Positions 42,394-55,868 of a stretch of DNA of 64,000 bases are shown one piece after another. The stretch spans positions 13,020,001 to 13,084,000 of the forward strand of contig NC_061459.1 of NCBI RefSeq assembly GCF_022581195.2. Reading direction: 5' to 3'. The DNA comes from Helicoverpa zea. Lineage: Eukaryota; Arthropoda; Insecta; Lepidoptera; Noctuidae. Numbering within the stretch: the stretch's first letter is position 1; every line of letters begins with the position of its first letter. The notes below the pieces were generated by a model that had not been told where the DNA came from, did no database searches, and worked only from the letters and a program-made list of their open reading frames with translations. Position numbers and translations under genes: made by a program.

Positions 42394-45300
42394 GTGAGTA
42401 CTCCCAACACTCTGTACCCTCGCAGCGCCGCTCCGAGTCCACCGCGATCAGCTGATCGCGCCTCGTGACCTCCACAACGGCTGATTTGGTCGACACATGA
42501 CTTTTCACGATTTCCCCCCGGTGCGCGGTGTTGCGTACGTTACGTGCTTTTCGTAGCATTTTCATGAATACCGTAGTGTTCCGTGTGTGATTTATTAACG
42601 AACACCCTGTAGCTACATTAAATACGACCGTGTGGAGGTTTTAATGCCTTATTTGGATTATATAAATTTAATGTGGCTGAGGAGGTGTCGGTCTTTAGCA
42701 TTATTAAGGTTATGTCAAACGTTACGGAGAGAAGTTGTTGTTAAGTTTACTTATGTAGGTATATGTTGTATTTGAGTATTCCTGGAAAGGATTCGGTTAT
42801 TATATAATGTAGCGAGTGTGTGGGGCAGGCAGCCGAGGCTGGCAGGAGCCGGCTGGTGGTGTCCTGCCGAGCACACGCTGATGTCATTACGTAACGCGGC
42901 ACATAACACATCTGCGTCAATATTGATCATAATCGCGCCACTGTCACCTCAGGAAGTCAGGGTATCCGTGCAGAGACCAGACACCTGCCGACTATCTCAA
43001 ACGAACCGCGATACGCGAACGACGTACTATCGTCCTATATTGTTAGTATTGGGGGACCCTTCCGAATAAGATATCAGTAGGTTCAGCAGTACTTGCGAAG
43101 GTTACATGTCTATCCTGATAGGCGAGATTAATGTTACATGTTTATATTTAAAATTCTGCGTCAATTTGTGTATTAAAATTTAAGATGAAGTTTAAAATTT
43201 AATCTCTTTTAAAAGACTTCAACGCGCTAAGTTTAAAGTAAGCAAATTGGGATTTATCGCGTTCTCTCGGTACTAGGATGATGTACAATCAATTTTGTAC
43301 GTTAAGAATATGTTAAATCATCATTGATAAAATGACGTAATAAATATGATTAATTATACAGAATTAGTTACATTTGGATAATATGTAAAATGAAGTTACG
43401 GCAAAGTTGCGCTTATATCAAAAACGTTAAGATTTGCCAATTTGACACATCGGAAATATAGAGTACCTACATCACTTCATGTACTTTTCTAGTCAACTAT
43501 AGCTACGTAAACTATAAAAAACTATGTAGACATCAATCAAAGTAAAATTTTATTTTAGTTCAATATCATCTTCAATGTAAAGCTTTTAGCTGTTTTCATG
43601 TAATAGAAAAAAAACTACCTATTCATACGGAAAATCGATCGTTATCGGAAACAATAACTGTAATGGCAGCAAATGTAATTTGTAAACAAAATACACGCTA
43701 ATGTCAACTTTAATATCTCTATAATGTGAAGGTTCATTTATTTTGAAAAATATAAGTACAAAGAGTACATTATTTTTTGTGTAAATATATGTACTATTCT
43801 AGTATATATTTAATGATGTAAAGATGATTTATCAGGAACATTTATAATTATGATAAGATAAATATAGAATCAGGATTTCCACATATTTTTCTCGAAAAAG
43901 TTTTAAACGAGAGTAACTGAAGATGTTTTTTTGTAAAGACTTTATAAGTACTGCTAGTATCTTTAAACTTTTTTTATTCACAATATCATGTAATATCCCT
44001 AGGTTAGTATAATGCTTATTCAAAAGAAGTCAGGAAAAGTCACTAGTATTAAAATAGACACAATTATCATTTATATCAATGACAGTCGTGTCTCAAAAAA
44101 TATAAATGAATTGCAATGCCTTTGCATTTTCTAGTTACATTGAATTCAAGAAAAAAAGGTTTAAAAAGTATAGTTTGACATGCAGAATGAGATTGTCCTT
44201 ATCCGAGTTTTCAATAGTCCTGATATACCTCCATCAGTTTAAAAGTTAATTGATGATCCGACATGAAAAAAAATACATAAACTCTGACGTTGTATTAGCG
44301 CATTATCAATGACATATCTTCTCATAGTACCATAGAAAGTAATCGAAAGCTTATTAATGATATTAAATATTTTTATCTTAACATTTAAACGTAAAATAGT
44401 CTTGATAATTTTGCCATAGTTAAAAATTCAAAGAAAGAAAAAAAACAAATGACAAAAAAGCTTGATCGTAATCAACGGATAAAGTTACGTGAATTTGTAA
44501 AGTTCGTTGCTCGACTTTGAAATGATCGTCCCAGTTTCAAAGTTTCCACAAAGTTAGACAACCGATACGGTTAACGTATCATTTATCTTCTTCAGGAGTT
44601 CAGTTAAAAATTTCTTCGTGAACAACGGATTTTATGGGGAAATAGGTTCTTTGAATATTTTTGCACATTCCGTAATACGACGAGACGAGAGATTTAGGAC
44701 TGCTAGGAATAGAGTTTCATTTTTGTATTTGTAAGTGCTTATAATTTTCATTCTGCATACCAAAATATAGGAACCATTTGTCGTAGTTTTTTTGTAAAAT
44801 TCTCACTATATGAAGGGTTACGTTTACGTAAAAGAAATGTATGTTAAATAATTAGCTTTAAATTATCTTTAAACACCATGACTAAGCTTTGATGTGATAA
44901 AAGATGAAAATTTTTATATAAACAATATGATACTCCACAGCCCTATTACTTATTACACAGGCATACCTGGGTGGTAACATATCATGTATTTCATGAAACT
45001 AGAGCCTAGCTTTGTAAATGAAATTTAAATAAGATTGCCTAGAGTTTTCTCTCACCTGTCTTCGTTACGTAAGTCTCACTACTTCGTCCCGCGGCGCCGG
45101 CTATCTCATTCAACTTTTATTGCTCTCACGCTCGGAAAACTTCGCGCTAAGACGGCTAATCAAGAATTTAGGCTATACTCCTGGTTAATAAGCCTTTCTG
45201 AAAATTAAGTTGGGGAAGAAAATTAATTTTTGTTGCCTAAATTAAATTTCGATTGCCTTTGGTTTTAATACTGCTGCTGCTAATGCATTTTTTAAAACTT

Positions 45301-46684
45301 AATATACCTATTGTTAGACGGACCTGTAATTAAACCACAAATCGTAAAAGCTGTTTTCGCAAATCTGTCTTTCATAACCAGGGCCTTATTAATTGTATCA
45401 AAACAGCACAAAATCCAGGATTATTATAATACCCATCCAGTTTAAAATTAATGGCGATAATTCGATTAGCGAGGATATTTCGTAGCCACGCACGCGATTA
45501 GCCAGCCCATAGGCATTTACGTCAACTACAATGTAGGTTACAAGTTGCCAATAAACTATTTAAACTGTAACAAAGAATAATTTTATTTATGCCTTCGCTG
45601 GATTTTGGCAAACAACGAACATCGCCTTCGGAGCGAAGTGCGATGCTTCACAATTTTATTTTGAATCGCTCCTTTAAAAGTAGTTCATTCTTGCAAGAGA
45701 GGATTTTTGGCAGTAGTTGTGAATTATTTGGTCGGAAATGTCGTCACGTGGTTTTGGTATATTTATTAAGGACTTATGCTTCGATCAACAATACTTATGC
45801 AAATTATTGAATCCGCATCAGTAATTTAAAGTATACAGTAGCATAGTTTTATGAATTATATTCTTTTGACAATACAGTATACTCTAGCCAAATAAAACAA
45901 AACGGAACACATGCAAATTAAAGCGGAATCACGTCTAATCCAATTACAGAACCTCGTACAGATTAGTTGATACAAACTATAGTATACCAAACAGTAGTGA
46001 TTTCTTATTTCATATAACATGAACTTAATAACTTGAACATTTTGGATGAAATTTTCATATACTTCGGTGATTCGGGGTTTTTTTTCTTTCGTAATAGTAT
46101 TTTAAAGATATAACAATTAATTAATATGTTCTCAAATTACCAGACTTGATATAATGATGACATCAGGTAGCAATAGAAGGCCCGCTGCTACGGACGTACG
46201 CTATCTTATCTACTAAATCTGTGTGGAGAGAATAATCCCCTGATAGCGGCGACTTATTGTCCGCAAAATAGCTATTTATAGCAGCACACACTTCACATTC
46301 CTTTTGTAATACCGACAATTTGTTACCGGGTAAAAGTGCCTTTTAATTAATTGATAAATTACCTATTCTTAAAACTGTTTTGACCAAAATTCTTTTATTT
46401 TCCTGTTTTCCATATTAATAAACCTATTACACACAATTTTTTATATAAACCGTAAAAATGAAGGTAAAATTATTAATGTCACTAAATTACTGGACTCGAC
46501 TGACGAAAAGTGTCAAAAAGAGAACAAGACACTAAGTAACATGAAAAGATCAAAGGAATAACTAACAAGCAAAGAGCCTGAAAAGCTTCTTAGTAACAAG
46601 TCCGCTTGTTCACCAAGAGTCCTACTTTCAGGCATATTTACTGAAAAGATCTCATTTTCATTAACATTGATACTACGTCATATT
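42394..46684 (+). other. AT-rich region, probable intron 1 of the signal-peptide gene
   Basis: The GC-rich block fades by about 42560, after which the sequence is AT-rich. No acceptor-flanked coding exon, RNA gene or clear mobile element was recognised. A small open frame at 45589-45810 has no domain. Confidence 0.4.
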
Positions 46685-47065
46685 CATTATCACCAGCTTT
46701 TTTATCGTGCCACTGCTGGGCAAAGCTGACCATATTTTGATTTACGGACACTCTAAACTGTAGGTCCCGACTATTACTTCAACATCTTTGGCAGTCGTTA
46801 CGGTTAGTCAGAAGCCAGTAAGTCTAACAACCAGTCTTTATCTAGGGATGCTCGGGTAACTGGGTTGAGGAGGTCAGATAGGCAGCCGCTCCTTGTAAAA
46901 CATTGGTTTTCAGCTGCATCCCGTTAGACTGGAAGCCGACCCCAACATATTTGGGAAAAGGTTCAGCAGATGCTTACGCTGGGCACAGGCCTCCTCTCTC
47001 ACAGAGAAGGATTGAGCGTTAATCACCACGCTTGCAATGCGGGTTGGTGTTTTCAGACGTCATAG
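46685..47065 (+). mobile_element. Dispersed repeat split by a SINE-like insertion
   Basis: The left part has ATCGTGCCACTGCTGGGCAA and the right part has GCACAGGCCTCCTCTCTCAC, GAAGGATTGAGCGTTAATCA and AATGCGGGTTGGTG. Joined, these give a known style of lepidopteran LINE-derived repeat. The split is at the duplication GCTGGGCAAAG / GCTGGGCACAG. Confidence 0.65.
46726..46977 (+). mobile_element. ATG-tail family copy nested in another repeat
   Basis: A 252-bp insertion with the landmarks CAGAAGCCAGTAAGTC, GGGTTGAGGAGGTCAGATAG and GGAAGCCGACCCCAACATAT. It is flanked by 11-bp duplications differing by one base (46715-46725 and 46978-46988) that belong to the host repeat. Confidence 0.75.
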
Positions 47066-50000
47066 TAGGAATAGGTTATCATTGAAATTTTATCCTGTTT
47101 CCCAAACCAGGATATGACGGTCACTGTTATCGATAAGCATAAAGGAATAACCTATTGACCTTAACTGGAATTTCTGAATGGTTTCCTAAATGCAATGGTT
47201 TTTTCCTGTAAAGATTGTGTATAGGTATTACTTGAGATGACGTATATTTCAGTTTTTTGGAGTTGCTAATGTAAAATGGTAGTATAAGCAGTTATTGTTT
47301 TAGTGATTCTGCAAAAGTAGAAAATAGGGCCGGTTGGTAATAATTACTTTTCGATGTTTTGGAATTCTTTATAGAAAACTCAGGATAGACGTAGAATAAA
47401 AACTTTTACATTCATAAAGTCAGAAATTATTCGTTAAATTCCGAACTTTTCAATAGCCCATCGACACATTGTCCCATTTTCCGCACTGGGTAGGTAAAAG
47501 ATCTCTATCTACCACTAAATGGTTTACTTTTGTTAAATTACAAGTAGTAATTTAAGTAGGTAAACGTTCCCATGTGATCCTATATGCCTTATTCTATGTA
47601 TTATCTCTTTAAAATATGCGGTATAAATTCAAGTTTTTCAATGGTCTCTCAATGACCAATAGGTGATGAATGATTAATAGGTGTGTCAAACAAAAGTATA
47701 TTGTAAGCATCTCAGTAGAATAAAGGTGTTATGTAGATAGTCATGTTCTCGGAATACTTTCGTCGTGGGAACATTTGTCAAAAACAAATATACATACAAA
47801 TGTCCGTATTGACGGCTGACCACCTATTGACATATGATGCGTCTGAGAGATAGTGTTTATTTCTATACGGTCATAACAATGAAAAAAAAAACCCTTGTGA
47901 TCAAAACCATAAAAAACATAATGCTTGATTAGAAACTAAAAAATGTACCAAGATCATCAGTATTATTGCTTAAATGATGATACTATATCTACAGTGTACG
48001 CGAATACTTATAAAAATTACAAACATACTTCATAAAGGAATTACTTGTGTCTTGTGATATTTTCCTATACTGCTACAGAAGAACACATAAAGAAAATTGC
48101 GTCAGATAAATGTACGATAAAGATATGCATAAAATATTACGAAAATATTGAAATAAGGGTTCTTTACAACCTTTTACCGAATACACGTCATATCTGAAAT
48201 AAGAACCCTCGTTCCAGTACTGCGTATAATATCAATAAATGGTGAACTGGTGCCATCACAAACCTGTGGCAGTCGAAGCTACACTATTTTCAAATCAATA
48301 AAACGTTTCAGCTCTATCTGAGAGCATTGAACCCGCTCTCTGAACTTTCTGGGGGTAACATGTTATTTTGAACAACAAGAACATGTAGTCGTATATTTCG
48401 TGTTTAAAGAAAACCATCAAGAAAGATAATCCTGTAAGATCTGACTGTCAGACGTCACAACTAAAAGTAGAAAAGAAAGTAAAATGTTAAAAGTTCGTCG
48501 TTCGTGGAATAATATTAAAATGAAAAGTGGAGATCGCGTGCCGCCCGCCCGCTGTCTGAGACTCGCGGTACTGATACAAACAGAACCTACAGTTCCCACG
48601 AATTTGTGACTTATTCGTAGGTATGTCTAAATTCGGGACTATTACAAAATACATAACTTTATGTGTACTTAAACTTGAAATCCTTTTTATGTACGAAAAT
48701 CTCTTATTTACGCATCGTCCTTTGAGTTGTACATATACTTTTCATTCAAACAGATCTATTCATATTTATAAGTTCTTTTGAAATTGTAAACTATATGTAA
48801 CACTCGGTGTAGTCCAGTATGAATGAGAATTCAAATCTGTAGCTTTACGAAATAATGGAAAAACACAGGAGTTAAGAAAATTCTCTTATTCTTACCTGGC
48901 AGTCGGGGCAAATAAGAGCTATATTACTCTTGCTGTCTAAATATAAGTTAAGCTGCGACAATAATCCCCTCAGGTAAGACGAACTTCTTTATTTATTGTC
49001 AAAGGTGAAACGAAAACAATAAAAGTTACCTACAACCTGAAGTTTACTCCGCGGAAAATGTTACTGTTTTGTGTTACGCCGAGTTTTATTTATTACTGAG
49101 AAGTGAGCCTGCTAAAATATTCAGGCGTAGGTTGTGTGTGCCAACTGTGCGACAATTCACTAAACTTAACAACTATAATTTTGTCGTTACCTGAAACTTT
49201 GACAATTTGACCAACTTACAAAATGTACCAGGCGTGTACTTTCATGACTTTATCATGACTTGTAGGTGAATATTTGGTAAAGTTTGTCACTTATTTGCCT
49301 AAATGTGGGTCACAAACGTAACGTAGCTAAATATACTACAGAATCAATCAATCAAACTGATATTCGAATTTGTTTTTATACGGTTCTTATTATAGAAACC
49401 ATTTTCATTTCCTTGGCGACTACGAATTTTATACCTTGTATTATTATGAGTCGACCTTGTTTAAAAGTTTACTTAGTTGGTGTTACGTAAATAACATGAT
49501 AACATTATAATATTTATGTTTATGTGGGTGGAAATCGAATTATTTATTGGTTCTGGCCTAGGTCTACGACTATACCGACTATAGGGAAAATATAGATATT
49601 TATGAAAAAAAAAATTAAGTGTTTTTTTCCAAAGCTACTTACTGTACATTTTCTTAATGCATCGTAATATATTACATTTGAATAAGTATGTCCTCCCGGC
49701 GGGGGATTACACGAGGGATTAAGGGTTACAGCATTGGTGGCGGCAGTAATGAATGTCACCAAATTATATGGTTACCGTAACCCTTCAGGGATTATTTAAC
49801 CCACCACTGCATAATCCCGAAAGTGGTTTTATCGCTGTATTCGCACTTTAGGCTCCCTCGGGGAAAATTTTCTACGGATATGTATGTATGCATCGTTTAT
49901 CATACATGTTTATTTGATCCGATCCTTGGCATTGACACATTTAAGTGTAGCGAACCTGCGTTTTAATATTTCATGATACACTGGCGCCGTATTTTAAATT

Positions 50001-51495
50001 TCCTGGAAAAATCACCGTGAATCCAATTTTCTTGGACAGCCTGGTCGGTGACGTAATGGGGCGCTATTTCAGGCTAGCGAGGCAGGTGTCAGGGCGAACC
50101 TTGACTGGCTACTAGTGCTCGACGACAGTAATTTACATGCATATTGAATGCTCCTTCAAGTTCCTTTAATCATCGTGTCAGCCTGCCATACTTAGCGGAA
50201 TTGTTTTCTTTGATTTCCTTTTGTCAATGTTTACTTGCTGGGGTTTTATTTATCGTTGTAAATATTATATTAGTCGCAAAAGACATTGCATTATGCTCGG
50301 TTTGATTAAAACAGACAAAATCATAATGTAGTGTTTCTCAGCAAGTTCTCATTCTTTCTTATCATTGTGATATTCATGTCTTATGGCTTGCATGCTTGTT
50401 AAAAGACTCCCAAAAAATCTAAGACGTTCTTTTCTTAAAAAATGAAAATTCTTAAATAAATAAATAAATATAAGTGCAGTTAAGTGCAGATAACGCAGTG
50501 AGAGATTGCAGTCGTCGCAGTGAGCGCAATGCGGCGGCTCCACTAAATCTAGTGTGACCTCTGGTTCACGGCCATCGACAAACTTTCAACTTTACACTCC
50601 AAGCCGCAGAATTTTAATCAGAATAAAATGCGATGCTCATTTTTTTTGTTGTGCTTTGCAGATATTTGTTTTATTATGGATTTATTATTTAATCGCTGCG
50701 AATTGTCCGTGAACTATGGAGTAGCAAAAATGCTTTACTTCCATTAACGTTCTTGTTATTTAATTCGTAGTATATTTGAATACAACAATAGCTTATAACG
50801 GCTTATATTTGATGCCCAAATGAGACGAGAGGCAACCTATTGTTATCTGCAGAACATCAGTTCAAAACCTTCTTATAAGAATCCTGCAACAAATAATCAA
50901 ATGCTGCTCTTGCTAGCCTTTCGTTGGCTGAAAAAGAGTTATCTAAAATCGTTTTATAATTTGAAACTATTCTTTCTTGGTGTAATTTGACTTCGAAGTG
51001 TTGTATTAATTACTTTATTTTGTTACAATATTTTCGTTTAAAATGTTAGAACAGCTAGACAAATTAGGGGTACGCGTAACAAAATTTTATTACAAATTGT
51101 AAAAAAAGTTTGGTTTATTTACCATCCCGTCACTAAGCAACTGCTGCCACCCAAAAGTACGATATCGACCACACGCAATTATGTCGATACACTCGTATTG
51201 GGAATATTCTATCAATTACATTATGGGAACTTATTCGTATTTACTAAGCATCGCAAGCTCTCATGCCTGAAAAATTTTCTTATTCAATGATATGGTGACA
51301 TATTTTTTTCACCTAGCCTGTCTTGTTTTGGTCACAATTAGAAATTACAGTACAATTGTTATTCCTACTCATTAAGTTTTCTTTTAAAAGAAAGTAGATG
51401 CCATGGTAACATCCACGAAGATTATGCTATTAGCCTCGACTTTCAGGCTTACGTATTTAATCTAAGATGATTACTAGATTTATTACATGAGCTTG
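47066..51495. other. AT-rich gap, nothing recognised
   Basis: No gene or clear mobile element is supported in these 4.4 kb. There is a TAAA microsatellite near 50454-50470 and an AGGGTTAC/GTAACCCT imperfect inverted pair near 49722-49790. The region may be intronic to the gene starting at 42330. Confidence 0.4.
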
Positions 51496-51511
51496 TTGTT
51501 TATTTACATTA

Positions 51512-51869
51512 GACTGCCTCGTTGGTCTAGTGGTCGCAAGCGCGGCTGCTGTGCTCGAGGTCTCGGGTTCGATTCCCGGGTCGGGCCGGAATCGCTTTGT
51601 GGGTTTTCTTAAACTTTCACAAAGCAGCCCGTAGTCTGGAAGTTGGTGATTGATTCACCCGTGCATCGGAGAGCACGTAAATGTCGGTCCTGCGCCTGAT
51701 CTCTTTCCGGTCGTGTCGGATTGCCGTCCCATCGGGTTATGAGAGTGAAGGAATAGGGAGTGCACCTGTGTCTGCGCAAATGCTCGTGCACTATAATATG
51801 TCCTGCGCAGCTGGCTGATCTCCTTAAAATGAGCCGCCGTAGCCGAAATCGGCCGTGGACGCCATTATT
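51512..51869 (+). mobile_element. Full-length tRNA-headed SINE with 16-bp target duplication
   Basis: A 358-bp SINE. The head resembles tRNA-Glu/Asp, with A box TGGTCTAGTGG and B box GGTTCGATTCC at about 51532-51580. A body with GAAGTTGGTGATTGATTCAC and CCGTCCCATCGGGTTATGAG follows, ending near GCCGCCGTAGCCGA. It is flanked by perfect 16-bp repeats TTGTTTATTTACATTA at 51496-51511 and 51870-51885. The acceptor stem halves do not pair well, so this is not a functional tRNA gene. The minus-oriented copy at 39745 belongs to the same family. Confidence 0.88.
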
Positions 51870-52333
51870 TTGTTTATTTACATTAATCAACAAGGCACCA
51901 CGTATATCTAAACTCGCAAGGAACGTTGAATCAATTTTGTGGTCGGATATGACCTAACACACAAACCATATTAGTTGCGCAAAGTGCAAATCAGTCCCCA
52001 TTCGTTTGAACGTTATATCTTCATTAGCTTCAGCAACACATAATACCTTTTAGTAGCTAATTGTTCTTTATATTTGTTCGTTGTTTACTGTAAGGCACCT
52101 CGTAGTCTCGGCGTGAGTTTAAATTATGTACGTGTTCGCCACAATGAGGGCAGTTTGACCTTAGTTTGTGTGCTCTGGGTATTTGTCCCGGGTAAACTCC
52201 TTACTTATTTAGCCCCTTTGCTGTTTAACATGTGTCTTTACGAAGTTACGAGCTTATTCCCTGCACTGTAGCTGTTGCTACGTGGATTTGAGTAACTGAA
52301 ATGGACACTGTTTATTCTTCAAAGCAAGTTTAA

Positions 52334-52381
52334 GCTTCTGTTTTCTGAAATTATGGATTCATCAATTCAGAAAACAGAAGC
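52334..52381. repeat. Perfect 16-bp hairpin
   Basis: GCTTCTGTTTTCTGAA at 52334-52349 is exactly complementary to TTCAGAAAACAGAAGC at 52366-52381, with a 16-base loop. The 48-base unit is short for a miRNA precursor, and no flanking duplication marks it as a transposon. Confidence 0.6.
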
Positions 52382-53544
52382 ATTCGGATGTATACTGTAC
52401 ACTATATTTACAACGTATTGTACTTAGGGCGCATTTTCACCATCTCACTCTAGGTGCACAAAATCTCAAATCTGGAATCCTGCAAAATCTGATGCAATCA
52501 GTAATGGTAAACGATATAACACAACGCGGGGATAGCCATCCAAACCGAAAGATAAACAATTTTGCATCACTCAATAAGTCTAAGCAATTTCAAATACTGC
52601 AAAAATGAATGATAGACCCTATCTTATCTCGAACTCCTCCCAAAAAGCTTCCCGTGTGGATTCTTATCAGGTGACGTCATATAAGGTGATGTGATCGATA
52701 TGATTATGTTCCGAGTGTAGTTTGACAAACTTGTGTCGCTTATCCGGCGGTTAAATGGAACGAATGTTGCTCCCTGGAGGGTTCAAGGTCGGCCCGTCTA
52801 TCCCCCGATGTGTCTGACAATATCGCCTGTGTATGTATGTAGTCCTAGTAGCTGTCGGGATATCGTCATCGTTATTTTGGTGTTAATGTCGTGAAAAGTG
52901 AGCAAATTGAGCAGAACGCATATTTATTTGAAGACAACGTGGGGTCTGGGCCTGGTTTTTAATTTTAGGGATACCATACCTACCGGTCAGAAAAATTACA
53001 ATTATTTCAGGGGACAAAGGTTGCGTTATGAAACTCTGTAATTAAAATTCTAAATGAAAAATACCGACATTCTCTGTTTCGGCAGTCGCATAGGTGGTTT
53101 TAATTTCGGTGTGGTAATTAGTTTTTCCCGTAAAATTAAGGGCAAGGTAAGGGTAAAAAAATGCTGACAGTCTTTATTATTTTGTGCAATTTTAGACAAA
53201 GTTTTAATTTAATTTAAGCTGGATGTGAGTGTTACTCTTAACTTTCTCTTTCCATACATTATTTTTACTGTAAAATTAAAAATAAAACCTACATTTTGAG
53301 TTTGCGAAATAAAACATATAATTCTCGTAACTGTCGTAACTCAAGTCGACTGCATACGGAAGACAGCGTGTCGGAAAAAGGAAGAAAATATCTAAATAAC
53401 ATGACAGGACGGCGAAGCCTGCATTGGGGAGTATGTAGGTTAAGTCAACCACTTTATATGTATAATATAACATAACTTCTATTTTCCTCTGATCTGTTGT
53501 TCAGAAGTTCATGTATTTACATCTACATCCACCTATGCCATCTA

Positions 53545-53590
53545 TTAATTATTATGATATACATATATATATATATATCATAATAATTAA
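53545..53590. repeat. 17-bp AT-rich palindrome around a TA repeat
   Basis: TTAATTATTATGATATA and its complement TATATCATAATAATTAA flank a 12-base TA-rich centre. The element is entirely A/T apart from three bases and would readily extrude as a cruciform. Confidence 0.6.
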
Positions 53591-55654
53591 CACATAATAA
53601 CACATAACCGCCAACCGCGGTGCCATATTGGCAGTAGTACCTTTTTCTTGCCTTGCAAAAGATATCTAGATAAACAGCTGACATCTAACGTCTTTTGTTT
53701 AATTGCAAAGGGGGATTAAAAAAGAACTCATAATTTTGCTACGAAGGGTAATGTGTGAAAGTGTAATAAACTGATCGTTATCCTGACTAGAGATTACCTG
53801 ACTAGAGATTAGTATGGTCTCAATATGAAGGTATTGCAATAACTTCCTTGAAGTTATAAAACTAAATGAGGTTGCAAATACGAGGGGAGTCTGCGGCGCG
53901 TAATGACCGTAATTGTATCCAAGTGATTTATTATACTTGTAAATTTTAGTTTCACGTAGCAATGAGTTGGGCCGATTGGCCGCGAGGGTCGGAATGTATG
54001 CAGAGGGTTGCCGGTGCCGCCACCGACAGGTTGTCGCCACCCCTCGCGACTCACCTCACGACTAGCCGACAATACTACACTTTTATTTGAACCAATAAAT
54101 CCACACAATAATGATCGTGACGTAACACCCAGGGGTCCTAAACTATTTACGCAATTTATCCGCGTAACTGTTCCGTGTAACGTCAGAAATGATCTGTAAA
54201 TAAATTGCAGCAAAGCCAACAGTAACATTGAACTCCGTATCGATCACAACGTTACGATATTAGCAGTAACAGTTTGTTTTATTGCTAACTGCCACGCGAT
54301 TCAGATAGTTTGTTTAACCTTTTAATTTGGACTAAAAAGAATATTTGCTGACGTAATTGCGTGCTAGTCAACATTTGGTCTGGTTACGCCAACATGATCC
54401 AGACACTATTATTCTTATTACTTCATGGTAAAAAGGCTAGACAGTAGATGTATTGCTGTATGACTTGCTATATTTTCCACGAGAACCTTTGGGGAGCTAC
54501 AGTCCATTAATTTAGATGTAAGTAAATGGAATTAGATTCTGCAACTTTAAGGAGCCTGGCAGACAAAAAAACGGGTAGAAGCCTATTTCAAAGTTTTAAT
54601 TCAAGCGACCCGAACGAACTAAGACCTCTAAAGTATCCTATAGTCCCACAAAACACGACAGACCGACAGGCAGACCTTTTTACAATCACAACCTACAAGG
54701 GCAAGGGAAGATACCGGCGTGAACGAGCCAAACATTCCACAGTACCGTCAAGGTGCAGGAAACGGCCAGTGTGCACACAGCACAAGGCTGGGCACACATG
54801 TGCGTGTTATCTCTCGTGCTGTTTGCTCAGCATTAGCTCCACTGTCAAGTTCAAAATGTCAAAGACACACAGCCCCGAATTTATTGAAGGTTACCACGCA
54901 GATGTGGCTGTGTGTAGTCTGTAGATAGCTGTTTTAAAGGGCTATTTTGCGCCCTTGTTGTGGTTTGCCCGCACGAAAATTTAATGAGACTACGACAATA
55001 TTTTGTCGGCATCATGACTTTTTTAATACAGTTAGAGAATTACGACAGGAACTGTTTGAAGAATTCAGATTGAAACTGTTTTCGTATCAATCATTGATTT
55101 TCAGCTACAAGAGGTTTTAATAAGTATAATGAATCTGATCGTAATGCCTGAAATGTCAAAAATTTTACGAAGTTTATTTATACGATGTTATAAATGGCAG
55201 CTATAATTTATTCATAAATACATCATTTACGTAGGCGCCATTTAACGTAATGGATTGGTGAAGGTGGGACGAATTGTTTATTCATTGTATGAATATGAAC
55301 ACCAAAATATTCTAATTCAGTCCAAAGGTAGTCCCTAATTCTGTAAGAAAATTAAAATTATTTTATATCTTGACGTAATAGGGTTTCATGAACATATTGA
55401 AATGAAAATTAACGCAATTGATCATGACTTTATTGGACTTAATCAAGTAGACTTAACAATAGGTTTCACAACTCAATTACTTATATCTTAATTGATAAAA
55501 TATCGTATCACCATACTGACGCAATTAACGCAAGTTTATGCTAACCCCTAATCAGATGGTTAATCAAAACACAGGATAAGGAGTTCCACTGGTACCACGT
55601 CATTGCACAAACGGCTGGACAGACCTACTTCGCTGTACAATATATAATATATAA

Positions 55655-55868
55655 AGTTCCGCCCGGGGCTTCGCCCGCGTAGAGTTCGGTTATATCGCAT
55701 TTCCAAGAGAATTCTTCAAAAGTCCGGGATAAAAAGTATCCTATGTTCTTTCTCAAGGGCAACTCTATCTCTGTATCAAATTTTATTAAAATCAGTTCAG
55801 TGGTTTAGACGTGAAAGCGTAACAGACAGACAGACAGAGTTACTTTCGCATTTATAATATTAGTAGGG
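55655..55868 (-). repeat. Helitron-like dispersed repeat, reverse copy
   Basis: Reads on the minus strand from CTACTAATATTATAAATGCG through a GTCT microsatellite (CTGTCTGTCTGTCTGTTACG) and ATCTCTGTAT-like sequence to GGCGAAGCCCCGGGCGGAA. The end structure matches the family at 25994-26185, but the body is a different subtype. Confidence 0.6.

Larger units (their letters stand above)
51886..55654. other. AT-rich gap with two hairpins
   Basis: No gene is supported. It contains the hairpins at 52334 and 53545 listed separately. The 132-codon frame at 54526-54924 starts in ordinary context and shows no domain, membrane segment or biased composition that would mark it as coding. Confidence 0.4.

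Noticed and set aside
51525..51597. A tRNA gene with A and B boxes
   Set aside because: The two halves of the acceptor stem do not pair, and the sequence continues into a 358-bp unit with 16-bp target duplications, so it is a SINE head.
53854..54228. A minus-strand exon starting with a hydrophobic stretch and followed by a GTGAGT donor
   Set aside because: The hydrophobic start is weak, the frame shows no domain, and no partner exon was found; likely chance.
54526..54924. A 132-codon plus-strand gene
   Set aside because: Ordinary start context, no recognisable domain, and several overlapping frames of similar quality.
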